Of a DNA stretch of 64,000 nucleotides, positions 43,553 to 53,619 are shown piece after piece. The position numbers were made by a program, and so were the translations under genes. Numbering within the stretch: position 1 is the first letter of the stretch; each line of letters opens with the position of its first letter. The notes below the pieces were generated by a model that was given only the letters and a program-made list of their open reading frames with translations, ran no database searches and was not told the origin of the DNA. Source of the stretch: Pseudomonas bharatica CSV86 (GTDB lineage Bacteria > Pseudomonadota > Gammaproteobacteria > Pseudomonadales > Pseudomonadaceae); contig NZ_AMWJ02000001.1 in NCBI RefSeq assembly GCF_000319305.2, forward strand, positions 1,651,001 through 1,715,000. The letters are read 5' to 3'.

Positions 43553-44881
43553 CTAGAACGGTACCGCCACGGTCAACTGGCTATACACATTGGTCCCGTT
43601 CCCGCCCACCTGATTCCCTCCGTTCGTCTCATCCTTCTTCGGCTGGTAGAGGCCGATCAGCGGGCTGACGATCAGGTGCTCGTTGACCGCCCATTCGACA
43701 TAGAAATCCAGCTCGCGGGCATCGAGGTTGAGGGTGTCGCGGGTCCTCAGGGTATTGAAGTCGAAATACAGCGCGCCGACGGTGAGATTTTCCAGCGGCG
43801 TGGCCTTCAGGCCGACATGGTGGATGCCGGTGTTGCTGTTGAACGGGCCGGAGTAGTTGGCCGCCACTTCACCCTGGAACCAGGTGCCATAGCCGGTGCT
43901 CAGGCCGGTGAACAGCGAATCCCAGCCCTGGGAATAACGGGTGTAGCGGTAGGTAACCTTGGGCGACCAGGCGACATCGGCGAAGGTGTAGCCTGCTTCC
44001 GCGTACCAGGCCTTTTCCGGGCCTGCGTCCTTGTCCTGCCAGGCGTATTCGAAGGCGAAGCTGGCATTCTCGATGCCGCCGTTGCCTTCGCCGCGCAGGC
44101 TGTAGACGTCCATGTTCTCGCGTTCTTTCTGGAACTCGCTGGCCCATTGGTCGACCACGTCGAGGCCATGTACCCAGGTCAGGCCCAGAGTGCCGGCCTC
44201 GGCGGTGTAGTCCAGGGTGCCCGCAGCCAGTTCGGTTTCGGCCTGGGCGCGGTTGTCGGACTTCAGCCACACTACGCTGCCGTGCAGCCCGTCCTGGCCG
44301 CCGAGTTTCAGCACCGCGGTGCGGTCGAAGGCGTGACGGGCCGCCAGGTAGTAGGCGCCGCCACGGTTCAGCGCACCGTCGGCCGGGCCCTTGCCAAGGT
44401 TGGGGCCGTCGTCGTTGATCAGGAAGCCGCTGCCGAGCTTGACCACCTGGCGTCCTGCGGAGAAGTCCACGCCGTCCTTGCCCAGGACCGGGAACAGATC
44501 GCCCGAGCGCCAGCCAAGGAAAGCATCCTCGATCTTGGTGGTGCGTTCGGAGCCGTCGGTATTGCCTGCCGCGTCGCCATCACCCCAGGTCGCCGAGCTG
44601 ACCAGGTTAAAAGTGCCGTACAGCGTGCCGTTGCCACCCAGGCCCTGGTCGCCGCTGACCCCGTACTTGATGAAGCCTTCGCGCCAGGTCGAACCGCCCG
44701 GGGTGCCATCGTAGTTCTTGCGACTATTGAACATGCCGAACACGGCGAGCATGTCGGCGTTCAGGTGGGTATCGTCGTCGGCGTACAGCTCGTAGGCCAG
44801 GGCCGGCTGGGCCGCGGCAAGGGTGACAAGGCTCAGGCCGACGGCCCGGGCCAGTGGTAACAGGTGGTGTTGCTTGTTCAT
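43553..44881 (-). CDS. Outer-membrane beta-barrel, porin-like protein
   Basis: A 442-residue protein with a signal peptide (LVTLAAAQPALA) and alternating hydrophobic/aromatic strands ending VYSQLTVAVPF with a C-terminal Phe, as in outer-membrane barrels. Charged and Gly-rich loops (GWRSGDLFPVLGKDG) resemble alginate-export or carbohydrate-type porins, but the family is not certain. ATG at 44881 gives the signal peptide. A TetR gene lies upstream on the same strand and may control it. Confidence 0.7.
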   Translation of the reverse strand: MNKQHHLLPLARAVGLSLVTLAAAQPALAYELYADDDTHLNADMLAVFGMFNSRKNYDGTPGGSTWREGFIKYGVSGDQGLGGNGTLYGTFNLVSSATWGDGDAAGNTDGSERTTKIEDAFLGWRSGDLFPVLGKDGVDFSAGRQVVKLGSGFLINDDGPNLGKGPADGALNRGGAYYLAARHAFDRTAVLKLGGQDGLHGSVVWLKSDNRAQAETELAAGTLDYTAEAGTLGLTWVHGLDVVDQWASEFQKERENMDVYSLRGEGNGGIENASFAFEYAWQDKDAGPEKAWYAEAGYTFADVAWSPKVTYRYTRYSQGWDSLFTGLSTGYGTWFQGEVAANYSGPFNSNTGIHHVGLKATPLENLTVGALYFDFNTLRTRDTLNLDARELDFYVEWAVNEHLIVSPLIGLYQPKKDETNGGNQVGGNGTNVYSQLTVAVPF

Positions 44882-45049
44882 GAGTGCTCCCCGGTTCTTG
44901 TTGGCAGATCGGGGGCTATTAGGGCGCCGTGCGGCGGGGCAAGTCTTGTTCGTGGCTGCCAGTGCTTTTGACCGCAATGGCCAGTTCCTGGGCGGGTACG
45001 GTGGTGCGTTCAGGCTCGCACAGGCTGTACTTGTGTGCCTGCGTCGTAC

Positions 45050-45631
45050 TCAAGCCGGCACGGCCGCACCCTGCGGCAACAACAATTCCACCATCCGCTG
45101 GCTGCGCTCCAGCCTCTGCTGCTGGGTGTCATGCCCGTGCAGCAGCGACAGGCTGATCTGGTACGCATAGATCAGGTACGCCCGGTCCTGGGCTTCGTCT
45201 GCCGGCGCCCCGGCCTGGATCAGCAAGCCCTCGATGTAGTTCAGGCGGTGACTGTCCACCTCGTCGATCGCCTGGCGCGCCTGCTTGTCGCGCCGCGCCC
45301 AGGCGCGGATACCCAGTTCGATCGCTGCCGCTTCCTTGGCCGTCTGCCCGTGGGACGGCAGCTCCAGCAAGCGTTGCAACCGCTTCAATGGCGACACATT
45401 GGCATTGCGCAGATTGAGGATCACCTCCTCGGTCGCCCGCGTCCGCCAGTTGCCGAGGATGCATTCGAGCAGTTCGCCGCGGCTCTTGAAATGGTAGTAG
45501 AAACTACCGCGGGTGATCTTCAGTTCCTTGGCCAGGGTATCGACCCGGACCGCATCGACGCCGCTGCTGACCAGTACGTGCTGCGCGGCATGAATCCAGT
45601 CTTCGCGAGTGAGATTGGTGCGTGATGACAT
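45050..45631 (-). CDS. TetR family transcriptional regulator
   Basis: A 193-residue regulator with N-terminal HTH (VRVDTLAKELKITRGSFYYH) and helical ligand-binding domain. The 419-bp gap upstream contains GTGTG-AGTTGA-CACAC (45753-45768), a possible operator, and nothing else recognised. The porin-like gene follows downstream by 168 bp and is the natural target. Confidence 0.9.
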   Translation of the reverse strand: MSSRTNLTREDWIHAAQHVLVSSGVDAVRVDTLAKELKITRGSFYYHFKSRGELLECILGNWRTRATEEVILNLRNANVSPLKRLQRLLELPSHGQTAKEAAAIELGIRAWARRDKQARQAIDEVDSHRLNYIEGLLIQAGAPADEAQDRAYLIYAYQISLSLLHGHDTQQQRLERSQRMVELLLPQGAAVPA

Positions 45632-46050
45632 CGTGTGGGGCCTTGTTGATCGAGCTGGACAGGCGCAGGGGGGCAAGCGCGGAGCGAATTCCCCCGGTTG
45701 ATGAAGTACATGGCTTTAGGCGAGTCTTCATCATTTTGCACGTTTCCACTTAGTGTGAGTTGACACACGTCAAAAGCGTTCTTCGCAGGAAGATGCAGGT
45801 CTGTATGTCAAGAGAATAACCCCTGCTATAAGGTTCCGCCCCGGGGTTCCAGAGCGCTGTCCCGTAATGATGAGCGCCTGGAGAACGATGCAAGGCAGTT
45901 TGCCATCATCTGGCCGCTTCCGTAGAATACCTACCCCATAAATCAGGCCTGCGACCTGACCAGAAAAAGCCTTTGTGTGCACCACGCCCTCATTGCCGGC
46001 GCTATCGCGTCGTGCCTGTGGGCTCCAAGGCTTTATTCGAGGAACGGTCA

Positions 46051-47676
46051 ATGCGGGTCAGAAATCTCTCCATAGGTGCCAGGGCCGGGTTCGCTTTCGC
46101 AATCCTGGCGGTGCTTGTCTTGCTGCTGGGTGCGGTCGCCATTTTCGAAGCGGAGAAAATGGATTCCTCGACCAAGAAGATCACCGGCTACTGGCAGCCC
46201 GGCAGCCATGCCCTGGCCGAAGTCGGCCTGGCATTGGGCCGCACGCGGGCCCTGACCCTGCGGTCGATCCTGCAGCGCGACCCACAGGAGCGCCAGCGCA
46301 CCCTGGAGCTGATCGGCGAGCGCCAGGCAGAGATCAGCGGCAACCTCGAGTTCTATCAGCAAAGCATCGACAGCCCGCGCAACCGCGAGTTGTTCGAGGC
46401 ATTCAAGACTTCATATGACCAGTACTCCGTGCTGCAGCGCCAGCTCCTCGATGCCGTGCGCGGCGACCGCACCGAAGAGGCTATCGACGTGCTCAACGGC
46501 CCTATCGTGGCCCACGCCGACGCCATGATGAACGACCTCGGCGAGCTGATCCGCTACAACTACGACGGCCTGCTGGAGTCGGGGCGGATCAGTGGCGAGG
46601 CCTATGACCGTGCCATCGTGATCATGGCCGCGACCCTGGTGGTGATCCTCCTGGCGATGATCGCCATCGCTGCGGTGCTGACCCGCAGCATTGTCCTGCC
46701 GCTGCATGAGGCAGTGGTGGTGGCCGACCGCGTCTCCCACGGCGACCTGACCCAGGAAATCAACGTCTACGGCAAGGACGAACCGGCACTGTTGCTGGAG
46801 TCGATGCGCACCATGCAGGAACGGCTGCGTACCACCTTGCGTCAGATCGCCGAGTCCTCCGATCGCCTCGCCTCGGCGTCGGAAGAGCTGCATGCAGTAA
46901 CCGACGACACCAGTCGCGGCCTGCTGCAACAGAGTGCCGAGATCGAGCAGGCGGCCACGGCGGTCAACGAAATGACCGCTGCCGTCGAGGAAGTCGCGAG
47001 CAATGCGGTGACCACCTCCGACGCCTCGCGTCGCGCCGACGACACCACCCAGCACGGCCGGGCGCAGGTCGACCAGGCGCTGGCCTCGATCCAGAGCCTG
47101 GTCAGCGACGTTGGCGACACCGCCCAGGAAGTCGAGGACCTGGCCAACCACGTCAACGATATCAGCCGGGTGCTCGATGTGATCGGCTCCATTGCCGACC
47201 AGACCAACCTGCTCGCCCTCAATGCCGCCATCGAAGCGGCCAGGGCCGGGGAGGCCGGGCGTGGTTTCGCCGTGGTGGCCGACGAAGTGCGCGCCCTGGC
47301 GCACCGCACCCAGCAGTCCACCGAAGAGATCGAGCAAATGATCGGCGGTGTACAGGCCGGCACCCACCGGGCGGTCAGCACCATGCACAGCAGCCAGAGC
47401 CAGGCCAGCCAGACCCTGGTGGTGGCGCAGGCGGCGGACGAGGCGCTGAAGGTCATCGCCGAAGCCATCGCCGCGATCAACGAGCGCAACCTGGTGATCG
47501 CTAGTGCCTCGGAAGAACAGGCGTCGGTGGCGCGCGAGGTGGATCGCAACCTGGTCAATATCCGCGACCTGTCGATGCAGACCTCGGCCGGGGCCAACCA
47601 GACCAATGCGGCGAGCCAGGAGCTGTCGCGCCTGGCGGTGGAACTGAATGTGATGATTTCCAAATTCAAGGTGTGA
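46051..47676 (+). CDS. Methyl-accepting chemotaxis protein (4-helix-bundle sensor)
   Basis: A 541-residue classical chemoreceptor. TM1 about 12-31 ([19 protein letters not shown]), periplasmic four-helix-bundle sensor to about 185, TM2 about 190-213, HAMP (to about 265), and signalling domain with the conserved hairpin tip [19 protein letters not shown] and [11 protein letters not shown]. It controls CheA in the polar array. GAGGAA precedes the ATG; an upstream in-frame extension has no signal-anchor character. Ligand unknown. Confidence 0.92.
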   Translation: MRVRNLSIGARAGFAFAILAVLVLLLGAVAIFEAEKMDSSTKKITGYWQPGSHALAEVGLALGRTRALTLRSILQRDPQERQRTLELIGERQAEISGNLEFYQQSIDSPRNRELFEAFKTSYDQYSVLQRQLLDAVRGDRTEEAIDVLNGPIVAHADAMMNDLGELIRYNYDGLLESGRISGEAYDRAIVIMAATLVVILLAMIAIAAVLTRSIVLPLHEAVVVADRVSHGDLTQEINVYGKDEPALLLESMRTMQERLRTTLRQIAESSDRLASASEELHAVTDDTSRGLLQQSAEIEQAATAVNEMTAAVEEVASNAVTTSDASRRADDTTQHGRAQVDQALASIQSLVSDVGDTAQEVEDLANHVNDISRVLDVIGSIADQTNLLALNAAIEAARAGEAGRGFAVVADEVRALAHRTQQSTEEIEQMIGGVQAGTHRAVSTMHSSQSQASQTLVVAQAADEALKVIAEAIAAINERNLVIASASEEQASVAREVDRNLVNIRDLSMQTSAGANQTNAASQELSRLAVELNVMISKFKV

Positions 47677-47702
47677 GATTTCGCTGGAGCGACCTGGATC
47701 CT

Positions 47703-48182
47703 GGTGGGAGTTGGCGTTGCCAACGATTGGCCCGTCCAGACACCATCATTGCCTGTGCCGGCCTCATCGCCGGCAACGCCGGCTCCCACAGGTTCCGAGC
47801 CAGCCGCAGATCTTGCGTTCGACACTGACCTTGTGGGAGCTGGCTTGCCAGCGATTGGTCCGTCCAGCATTGCCTATGCCGGCCTCATTGCTGGAAATCC
47901 AGCTCCCACAGGTTCCGAGCCAGCCGCAGATTGTGCGTTCGACACCGACCTTGTGGGAGCTGGCTTGCCAGCGATTGGCCCGTCCAGACACCATCATTGC
48001 CTGTGCCGGCCTCATCGCCGGCAAGCCAGCTCCCACAGGTTCCGAGCCAGCCGCAGATTTTGCGTTCGACACTGGCCTTGTGGGAGCTGGCTTGCCAGCG
48101 ATTGGTCCGTCCAGACACCAGCATTGCTTATGCCGGCCTTATCGCTGGCAAGTCGGACCGCCGCACCGCAGCTCCCACAGGG
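47703..48182. repeat. Tandem array of four REP-containing units
   Basis: Four units of about 120-129 bp. Each is an inverted REP pair (TGTGGGAGCTGGCTTGCCAGCG ... CAAGCCAGCTCCCACAGG) joined by the same linker (TTCCGAGCCAGCCGCAGAT, TGCGTTCGACAC, TCCGTCCAGACACC). The first and last units are degenerate. It fills most of the 733-bp chemoreceptor / luxR gap; ORFs running through it are not genes. Confidence 0.9.
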
Positions 48183-48409
48183 CCCAGTGACAAAGTTCCC
48201 GTCGCGCGACGTGCGGCATTTCCTTTTGGATCTGGCCAATACCCCTATCCCAGAGCCTCCGCCGACTGCGGAACATCCTTTCGATATATATCCAAAAGCC
48301 TGTTGTCGGCGCTTCGGCTCGCCACTAGCCTCAACCTGCTACCGCTCATATTTCCGTCACCCAAGGCGCATCCGGGAGGGACCCTCGCGCTTATTACAAG
48401 AGGTGCACC

Positions 48410-49180
48410 ATGCCGTTAAGTGCCGATGTGTTGAATGTTCTGGCACGAGAAGTCTCTCCCAATCTGCGCTTCGGCATGCTGCACGACCTGGTCGTGCAGT
48501 TGGGGTTCGATTTCTTCGGATTCAGTTGCTGGACCAGCTTCGACCCGCGCCCGATGTTCTGGAACACGTGGCCGGCGGGGTGGATCCAGAAGTACAAGGC
48601 GAGGAAGTTTCTGGAGATCGATCCCCGGATAGAGCATTGCCGACGCTCCATTTTGCCGATCAACTGGAGCGAGGATCTGTTCCGTTCCGCGCCGGGCCTG
48701 TGGGATGAGGCACAGGCCTTCGGGCTGTGCCATGGCTGGTCACAGGGTTCGCATTCGGAAGGGGTGTTCAGCGTCCTTGATGTCGCCCGGGAAAAAGGGC
48801 CGATTTCCGACCAGGAGTGGTATGAGAAGGCCGGCCAGGTCCTGCTGCTGTGCAACCTGATCCATATGCAGCAGGTCGACGAGCTCAAGCGCCGGATCGA
48901 GGCGCTCAATCTCAGCACCCGCGAGATCGAAGTGTTGCGCTGGTCGGCCATCGGCAAGACGGCGGAGGAGGTGGCCGGGATCCTTAACCTGTCGGAATCG
49001 ACGGTCAACTTCCATGCGCGCAACAGCATCGTCAAGCTGGGGGTGCAGAACAAGGTGGCCGCCATTGCCAGGGCGGCGCAACTTGGCCTGTTCATCACCC
49101 GTGAAGACAGGCGGGTGGCCGATGAGCCGACACCGTTCCAGCGGCGCTCCAGCGACTGGGCGCTGGCCAGCAGTGCTTGA
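48410..49180 (+). CDS. LuxR family regulator with autoinducer-binding domain (LuxR solo)
   Basis: A 256-residue regulator. The N-terminal autoinducer-binding domain keeps Trp58, Tyr62, Asp71 and Trp86, which reproduce the spacing of TraR W57/Y61/D70/W85. The C-terminal GerE HTH is LNLSTREIEVLRWSAIGKTA and LNLSESTVNFHARNSIVKLG. No luxI homologue is nearby, so it is a solo that could sense foreign acyl-homoserine lactones or plant compounds. It lies between two chemoreceptor genes. Confidence 0.9.
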   Translation: MPLSADVLNVLAREVSPNLRFGMLHDLVVQLGFDFFGFSCWTSFDPRPMFWNTWPAGWIQKYKARKFLEIDPRIEHCRRSILPINWSEDLFRSAPGLWDEAQAFGLCHGWSQGSHSEGVFSVLDVAREKGPISDQEWYEKAGQVLLLCNLIHMQQVDELKRRIEALNLSTREIEVLRWSAIGKTAEEVAGILNLSESTVNFHARNSIVKLGVQNKVAAIARAAQLGLFITREDRRVADEPTPFQRRSSDWALASSA

Positions 49181-49394
49181 GCAAGGCGTTGAAATTGCAC
49201 CGTTATGACGATCAGGAAGGCGAAACCGCTCGCATTTGGGGCAATTCGCGCTCGTCCGGGTGAGCGTTTCAACAAGTTGCGATCAGCGGAGATGGCAGAA
49301 AGCCAGTTTTACCAGTGAATTCGTTAGCTAGCTTTGCTCTTGGCCTGGTAGTTGCCTCAAAAAATCCATTGGAATGTCGCCATTGGAGAGGTGT

Positions 49395-51554
49395 ATGTCG
49401 CTATCAAGCAACTCCATGCTGTTATCCGCTGAAGAACGTCGCTGGCTACCCTGGTTCGGCAAGACCGGCAAGCTCGCCATGGGCTGGGCCTGCCGGGTCA
49501 ACCGTGGGGCTTATCCGGTAATCGAGCAGACCTTCGAGGCCATCGCCGAAACCCGGGTCAAGCTGCTCAATGGCTGGGCCCTGGAACAGTGGGAGCATCT
49601 TGCCGAGCTGGCCCAGGGGCTGGGCGAGCCTGGTGCCATCGACGCCCAGGCCTTGCAGGACAAACTGCAACAGGCCGAGGACTTCTCCGAACTTTTTGTC
49701 GTCGACAGCACGGGCAATCTGCTGGCCTCGACCTGGAGCGGTGCGCAACCCCGTTCCCTGAACCCGGCAGCGCTGGCCGAAGGGTTGAAGGCGCCGTTTC
49801 TCCACGGCCCCTACAGCGATCCACTGACCCTCGCCATCGGCCCGTCCTCGTCGCGTTTCCACGACGAGGTGACGCTGATGTTCTACCAGCCCCTGAAAGT
49901 CGACGGGAAAACCCTCGGCTGCCTGTGCGGCAGGGTGCCCAACGATGTGCTGGGCGACCTTATCCAGCGCGAGGCCGGGCATATCTTCGCCGAGTCCGGT
50001 GACAACTACCTGTTCATGGTCCAGTCGCGCTTCGACCGCAACCTGCAGCCGGGTGTGGCGTTGTCGCGCTCGCGTTTCGAGGACGGCACCTTCAGCCATG
50101 GCGAAAACCTCAAGAGCGGCGTGCACACGCCCTGGAAGACCGTGCGGGTGCAGCGCCACACCGAACTCGAACTGCGCTTCACCGACCCTGCCACCGAGCA
50201 GCTTCATCCCGGGGTCCGGGAAACCATCCGCAATGGCTCGAACCTGTTCGTCACCTACCCGGGCTACTCCGACTACCGGCACATTCCAGTGGTGGGCAAG
50301 GGCGTGACCTTCCAGTTGCCGGGCTCGCCGGACCGCTGGGGCATGATGTGCGAGGCCGACCTGGAAGAGGTCTACCGCCGCCGTTCCCTCAGCTACGGCC
50401 TGATGAAGCCCTACCTGGCCACCATGCTCGGCCTGTTCGCCTGCAACTATGGTGTGCAGCACTATAGCGGGCTGTCCCAGCACCTGATCGACCTGTGCGA
50501 GGCCGCCAGCCTGATGATCGCCGCGCTGGTGTTCAGCACCCTGGGGCCCAAGCGCCTGGCCGCCCGCCTGACGGAAATGACCGGGGTCATCCGCACCATC
50601 GCCGAAGGTGAGGGCAACCTGCGCCAGCGGCTCGACCCCACGCGCATGGCCAACGACGAAACCGGCGACATGGGCCGCTGGATCAACAGCTTCATCGACC
50701 ACCTCGACTCGGTGGTCGGCCAGGTGGTCAAGGCCAGCCACAGCGTCGGCACCACCAACCAGATGATGATCGGCCGCAGCCGCAAGGCCAGCAGCACGTC
50801 CATGGAAGTGGCCGACGCGGTGCATCGCATGATGGTGATCGTCGAGGAGCAGTTGGGTGAAATCCAGCAGGCCTCCGCCGGTGCCGAGCAGATGAAGCAG
50901 GCCATGGACGAAGTGGTCGAGCGTGCCCGCGAGCAGTTCCTCACCGTGCGCCAGGGCACTCAGTCGATCCGCGACGTGGTCGAGCGCTCGGCGGCCAGCG
51001 TGCAACTGCTCGACAGTCGTATGGCCGAGATCGGCAAGATCAGCGGGCTGATCAGCGACATCACCAACCAGACCAACCTGCTGGCGCTCAACGCCGCCAT
51101 CGAGGCGGCCAGGGCAGGGGAGCACGGACGCGGATTCGCCGTGGTCGCGGATGAGGTCCGCAGCCTGGCGGCACGTACCTCCAGCGCAGCCGAAGAGATC
51201 CGCCTCACGGTCGAAAGCCTGCAAGGCGAAACGCGCAAGGCGGTCGGTTTCATGGAGGATGGCGTGCACAACGTCGACCAAAGCCTCGGCCTCGCCGAAC
51301 AGGCCTCGTCGGAAAACGTGCAACTGCACCAGGCGGTGGAAAACATGTTCCAGATCATCCAGCAGCTCAACCAGCGCAGCCTCGACTATGGGCGGACGAT
51401 CAAGGAAGTGGACCAGTCCTCCCTGGAAATGCACCAGACCGTCAACGTCCTGCATGCCAGTGCCGAAACGGTGCGCCTCAATGCCAACAAACTGCAGAAG
51501 CTGGTTGGGCTGTTCGAAGTCTCCAGGAGCGGTGGCCAGCGCGAAGCGGCTTGA
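49395..51554 (+). CDS. Methyl-accepting chemotaxis protein with N-terminal Cache/PAS-like sensor and mid-protein membrane hairpin
   Basis: A 719-residue chemoreceptor. There is no N-terminal membrane anchor. A long sensor region (about 30-330, with [17 protein letters not shown] of Cache/PAS type) is followed by two weak hydrophobic segments (about 335-358 and 369-386) and a HAMP-like stretch ([12 protein letters not shown]). The MCP domain has [20 protein letters not shown] near 555-590. This order suggests a sensor held in the cytoplasm. GGAGAGGTGT is upstream of the ATG. Confidence 0.88.
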   Translation: MSLSSNSMLLSAEERRWLPWFGKTGKLAMGWACRVNRGAYPVIEQTFEAIAETRVKLLNGWALEQWEHLAELAQGLGEPGAIDAQALQDKLQQAEDFSELFVVDSTGNLLASTWSGAQPRSLNPAALAEGLKAPFLHGPYSDPLTLAIGPSSSRFHDEVTLMFYQPLKVDGKTLGCLCGRVPNDVLGDLIQREAGHIFAESGDNYLFMVQSRFDRNLQPGVALSRSRFEDGTFSHGENLKSGVHTPWKTVRVQRHTELELRFTDPATEQLHPGVRETIRNGSNLFVTYPGYSDYRHIPVVGKGVTFQLPGSPDRWGMMCEADLEEVYRRRSLSYGLMKPYLATMLGLFACNYGVQHYSGLSQHLIDLCEAASLMIAALVFSTLGPKRLAARLTEMTGVIRTIAEGEGNLRQRLDPTRMANDETGDMGRWINSFIDHLDSVVGQVVKASHSVGTTNQMMIGRSRKASSTSMEVADAVHRMMVIVEEQLGEIQQASAGAEQMKQAMDEVVERAREQFLTVRQGTQSIRDVVERSAASVQLLDSRMAEIGKISGLISDITNQTNLLALNAAIEAARAGEHGRGFAVVADEVRSLAARTSSAAEEIRLTVESLQGETRKAVGFMEDGVHNVDQSLGLAEQASSENVQLHQAVENMFQIIQQLNQRSLDYGRTIKEVDQSSLEMHQTVNVLHASAETVRLNANKLQKLVGLFEVSRSGGQREAA

Positions 51555-51745
51555 TCGCCGGCGCGGAGCAGGGCGCCGAGCCGACGCGAAGCGCCCCTGT
51601 CCCCGGCCAGAAAGTTTTTTTAAATCAGGGGGTTGCCAGCATCCGGGAATGTGGACATAATGGCGTCCATCGAAAGCGACGAGAAATAAAAAATCTCAAC
51701 GTTTTCAACGAGTTAGGGAAATCGATAGATTTCCGAAGCTCATGA

Positions 51746-51819
51746 GGCCGAGTAGCAAAGTGGTTATGCTCCGGATTGCAAATCCGTCTACGCCGGTTCG
51801 ATTCCGACCTCGGCCTCCA
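51746..51819 (+). tRNA. tRNA-Cys (GCA)
   Basis: A 74-nt cloverleaf: acceptor GGCCGAG / CTCGGCC, discriminator T, encoded CCA, anticodon loop TTGCAAA giving GCA, T-loop GGTTCGATTCC. A terminator follows 9 bases later. Confidence 0.95.
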
Positions 51820-51827
51820 CTATTCGA

Positions 51828-51859
51828 AGCCCCGCAGATTAACGTCTGCGGGGCTTTTT
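51828..51859 (+). terminator. Rho-independent terminator of tRNA-Cys
   Basis: AAGCCCCGCAGA / TCTGCGGGGCTT stem with a short loop and a T5 run. It could also serve the convergent DUF3606 gene. Confidence 0.9.
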
Positions 51860-51890
51860 AGTTTGCGCTTGAAGCGCGCAGCGCCGCTTG

Positions 51891-52067
51891 CTACCTGCCG
51901 AGGTGCTTCTGAACAGCCTCGGCGCTGGCTCCCACCGCCTTGACGGCTTCAGTCAGTTTCTCCTTCGTCACGCCGAATTTCTTTGTCCAGTATTGCACTT
52001 CCCATTCCTCGGACAGATTGATCCGGGAGCGGTCCTGGGGGCCGCGGTTGTTCAAATCATCAGCCAT
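51891..52067 (-). CDS. DUF3606 domain-containing small protein
   Basis: 58 residues, MADDLNNRGPQDRSRINL at the start, then EWEVQYWTKKFGVTKEKL. This matches the small DUF3606 group, whose function is unknown. GGTGGA lies before the ATG; an ATG three codons earlier is weaker. Convergent with tRNA-Cys. Confidence 0.75.
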   Translation of the reverse strand: MADDLNNRGPQDRSRINLSEEWEVQYWTKKFGVTKEKLTEAVKAVGASAEAVQKHLGR

Positions 52068-52180
52068 GCTATCCACCTTTGTTCATCGCCCCGGAACATC
52101 CGGGCTACCGAGTGTTGGACACACAGAAGCGAGGCGGGTTTAATCGGATTCGCTGTATTCAAGGTCTTACGGAGCGACCC

Positions 52181-52417
52181 TCACCCCTCCGGCGCCACAA
52201 CACCGCAAACAAACTCATCCGTTCCAAGCCGATGAGACCCGAACTCCACGACATAACCCGCACCCCGCCGCTGCGCCTCCGCCCTTGCGGTTCCCTGGTC
52301 GGCATACACATCGACGAAATGCCACGGATGCCGATCCCGCAACACGCCCCAACCAAGTACCCAACCGGGATTGTCAGGGTCCGCCGGAAGGTTTTTCGCC
52401 AGACTGCGAATAGTCAT
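52181..52417 (-). CDS. Hypothetical small protein
   Basis: 78 residues starting MTIRSLAKNLPADPDNPGW, with AAGGAG six bases before the ATG. Aromatic-rich middle (GWGVLRDRHPWHFVDVY) and no membrane segment. No family recognised. It lies just beyond the alginate lyase gene on the same strand. Confidence 0.65.
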   Translation of the reverse strand: MTIRSLAKNLPADPDNPGWVLGWGVLRDRHPWHFVDVYADQGTARAEAQRRGAGYVVEFGSHRLGTDEFVCGVVAPEG

Positions 52418-52477
52418 GCTGCGCTCCTTGACCAGGACAGACCCTGACACTAGCACCACAACGCCGAGAGCGCAGGC

Positions 52478-53151
52478 TCAGACGTGACTCAGCGAAAGGT
52501 CACTGATGACGCAAATCGACCCATCGTCAGCCGGCGTGGCATCCGTGTAGTCGATCTGGTTGTAGACGCCGCCATGAAATTCGAACAGGCGCACATTCCA
52601 GCTGCTGTCGAGCCGCAGATCCCCGATGAACCAGAAGCCGTTCCCGCGACCACGCTGACATGGACCACGCCCTGGGCCGTCACGTGGATACTGACCTTGA
52701 ACCTGGTTCCCAGCGGCACCCCCTTGAGGATCGTCGAGTTGACCGGATCCGCCTGGTCATAGGATTGCCGGAACCCTAGGGTGATATTGCCCTTGTTCCA
52801 GAACACCTTCACCGGCGGGCCGTCATCGCCCCGTACGTGCATCTGCGCAATCACCACCTTTTGCGCGGAATTGACCTTGGTCAGGGTCATTTCCTGCCTG
52901 TTCCAGTGATCCCGGGCGCTGGCCAGGGTCCAGTTGGTCGATTCGGTCCATTCGCAACGGGTCCTGCGCGTGCTTTTACTGGAGGCGCCCTTGGTCGGGG
53001 CGGAGAATTGGATCGAGCCGTCGCCGAGTACCTTGACCACGCTGGGGAACTGGGCGATCGCCGTCGCGCCGTTGACTTCCAGCGCGACGGGGTTGGTCGA
53101 GGAGACGGGCAGCGGTGTGGTGATTGTCAGATTGCTGATATTTACGGTCAT
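52478..53151 (-). pseudogene. Family 7 polysaccharide lyase (alginate lyase), frameshifted near the C-terminus
   Basis: The frame from 53151 (AGGAG upstream) encodes a PL7 jelly-roll: QFPSVVKVLGDGSIQFSAP, the RRTRCEW arginine/glutamate strand, and KVVIAQMH (the Q-x-H catalytic motif). After HVSVVAG the given frame turns to nonsense. Adding one G on the minus strand (CCC to CCCC at 52643-52645) yields GNGFWFIGDLRL and then the catalytic FEFHGGVYNQIDY, ending near SDLSLSHV at 52478. The repaired protein is 224 residues. No signal peptide is seen, which is odd for an alginate lyase. Error or true pseudogene is undecided. Confidence 0.8.
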
Positions 53152-53346
53152 GGGAACTCCTGACGATAAATTTCATTGGCCTGGCAGATTGCCTTCCAAT
53201 CCTGAGGGAGACTTGCGCTTCCTTCACTTCATTCGGCGGGTGGGTGCAGGGATGGTTCAGCCGGATGTATCGACGGCCCGGCAAGCGCGGCGCAGAGGCA
53301 TTCTGTAGAATCGCCCGCTTGCACCAGACGACACCGAGGAGCCGCC

Positions 53347-53529
53347 GTGAGAGGCCTGGAAAAATTCGTATCGCTGCGCTTTGTCGCGCTGCTGGCATTC
53401 ATCGCCTTGGGCGCCGCGCTGCACAACGCCGGGAAGGTCGGTTTCTGGGGGATGCTGGCGATCATGATGGTGCCCAATGTGTTTTTCGCACTGCTGCGGT
53501 CACGCAGGCCGGACGATGGACGGCAATGA
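53347..53529 (+). CDS. Small two-helix membrane protein
   Basis: 60 residues with two hydrophobic segments (FVALLAFIALGAALHNAG and FWGMLAIMMVPNVFFALL) and a basic tail. GTG start with GAGGAG eight bases upstream. No known family recognised; its own short transcript is likely. Confidence 0.65.
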   Translation: MRGLEKFVSLRFVALLAFIALGAALHNAGKVGFWGMLAIMMVPNVFFALLRSRRPDDGRQ

Positions 53530-53542
53530 TGCCCTGATGCAT

Positions 53543-53575
53543 AAAAAAGCCCCGCAAGGCCGAAGCCTGCGGGGC
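53543..53575 (-). terminator. Terminator of the efflux operon
   Basis: On the minus strand a GCCCCGCAGGC / GCCTTGCGGGGC-type stem is followed by T6, just after the oprN-like gene. Confidence 0.85.
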
Positions 53576-53619
53576 AAAGAGGTCGGTGTGAACCAACCAA
53601 AGGAGCCTCGAAATCCAGT

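Noticed and set aside
47703..48182. Possible CRISPR array
   Set aside because: The repeats are inverted REP pairs and the linkers between them are also conserved, so there are no unique spacers; no cas genes are near.
47704..48708. A 334-codon frame through the REP array
   Set aside because: Its repeated peptide comes from the tandem DNA repeat and it runs into luxR on another frame.
51746..53151. A prophage or genomic island integrated at tRNA-Cys
   Set aside because: There is no integrase, and I see no repeat of the tRNA 3' end downstream; the following small genes are not phage-like.
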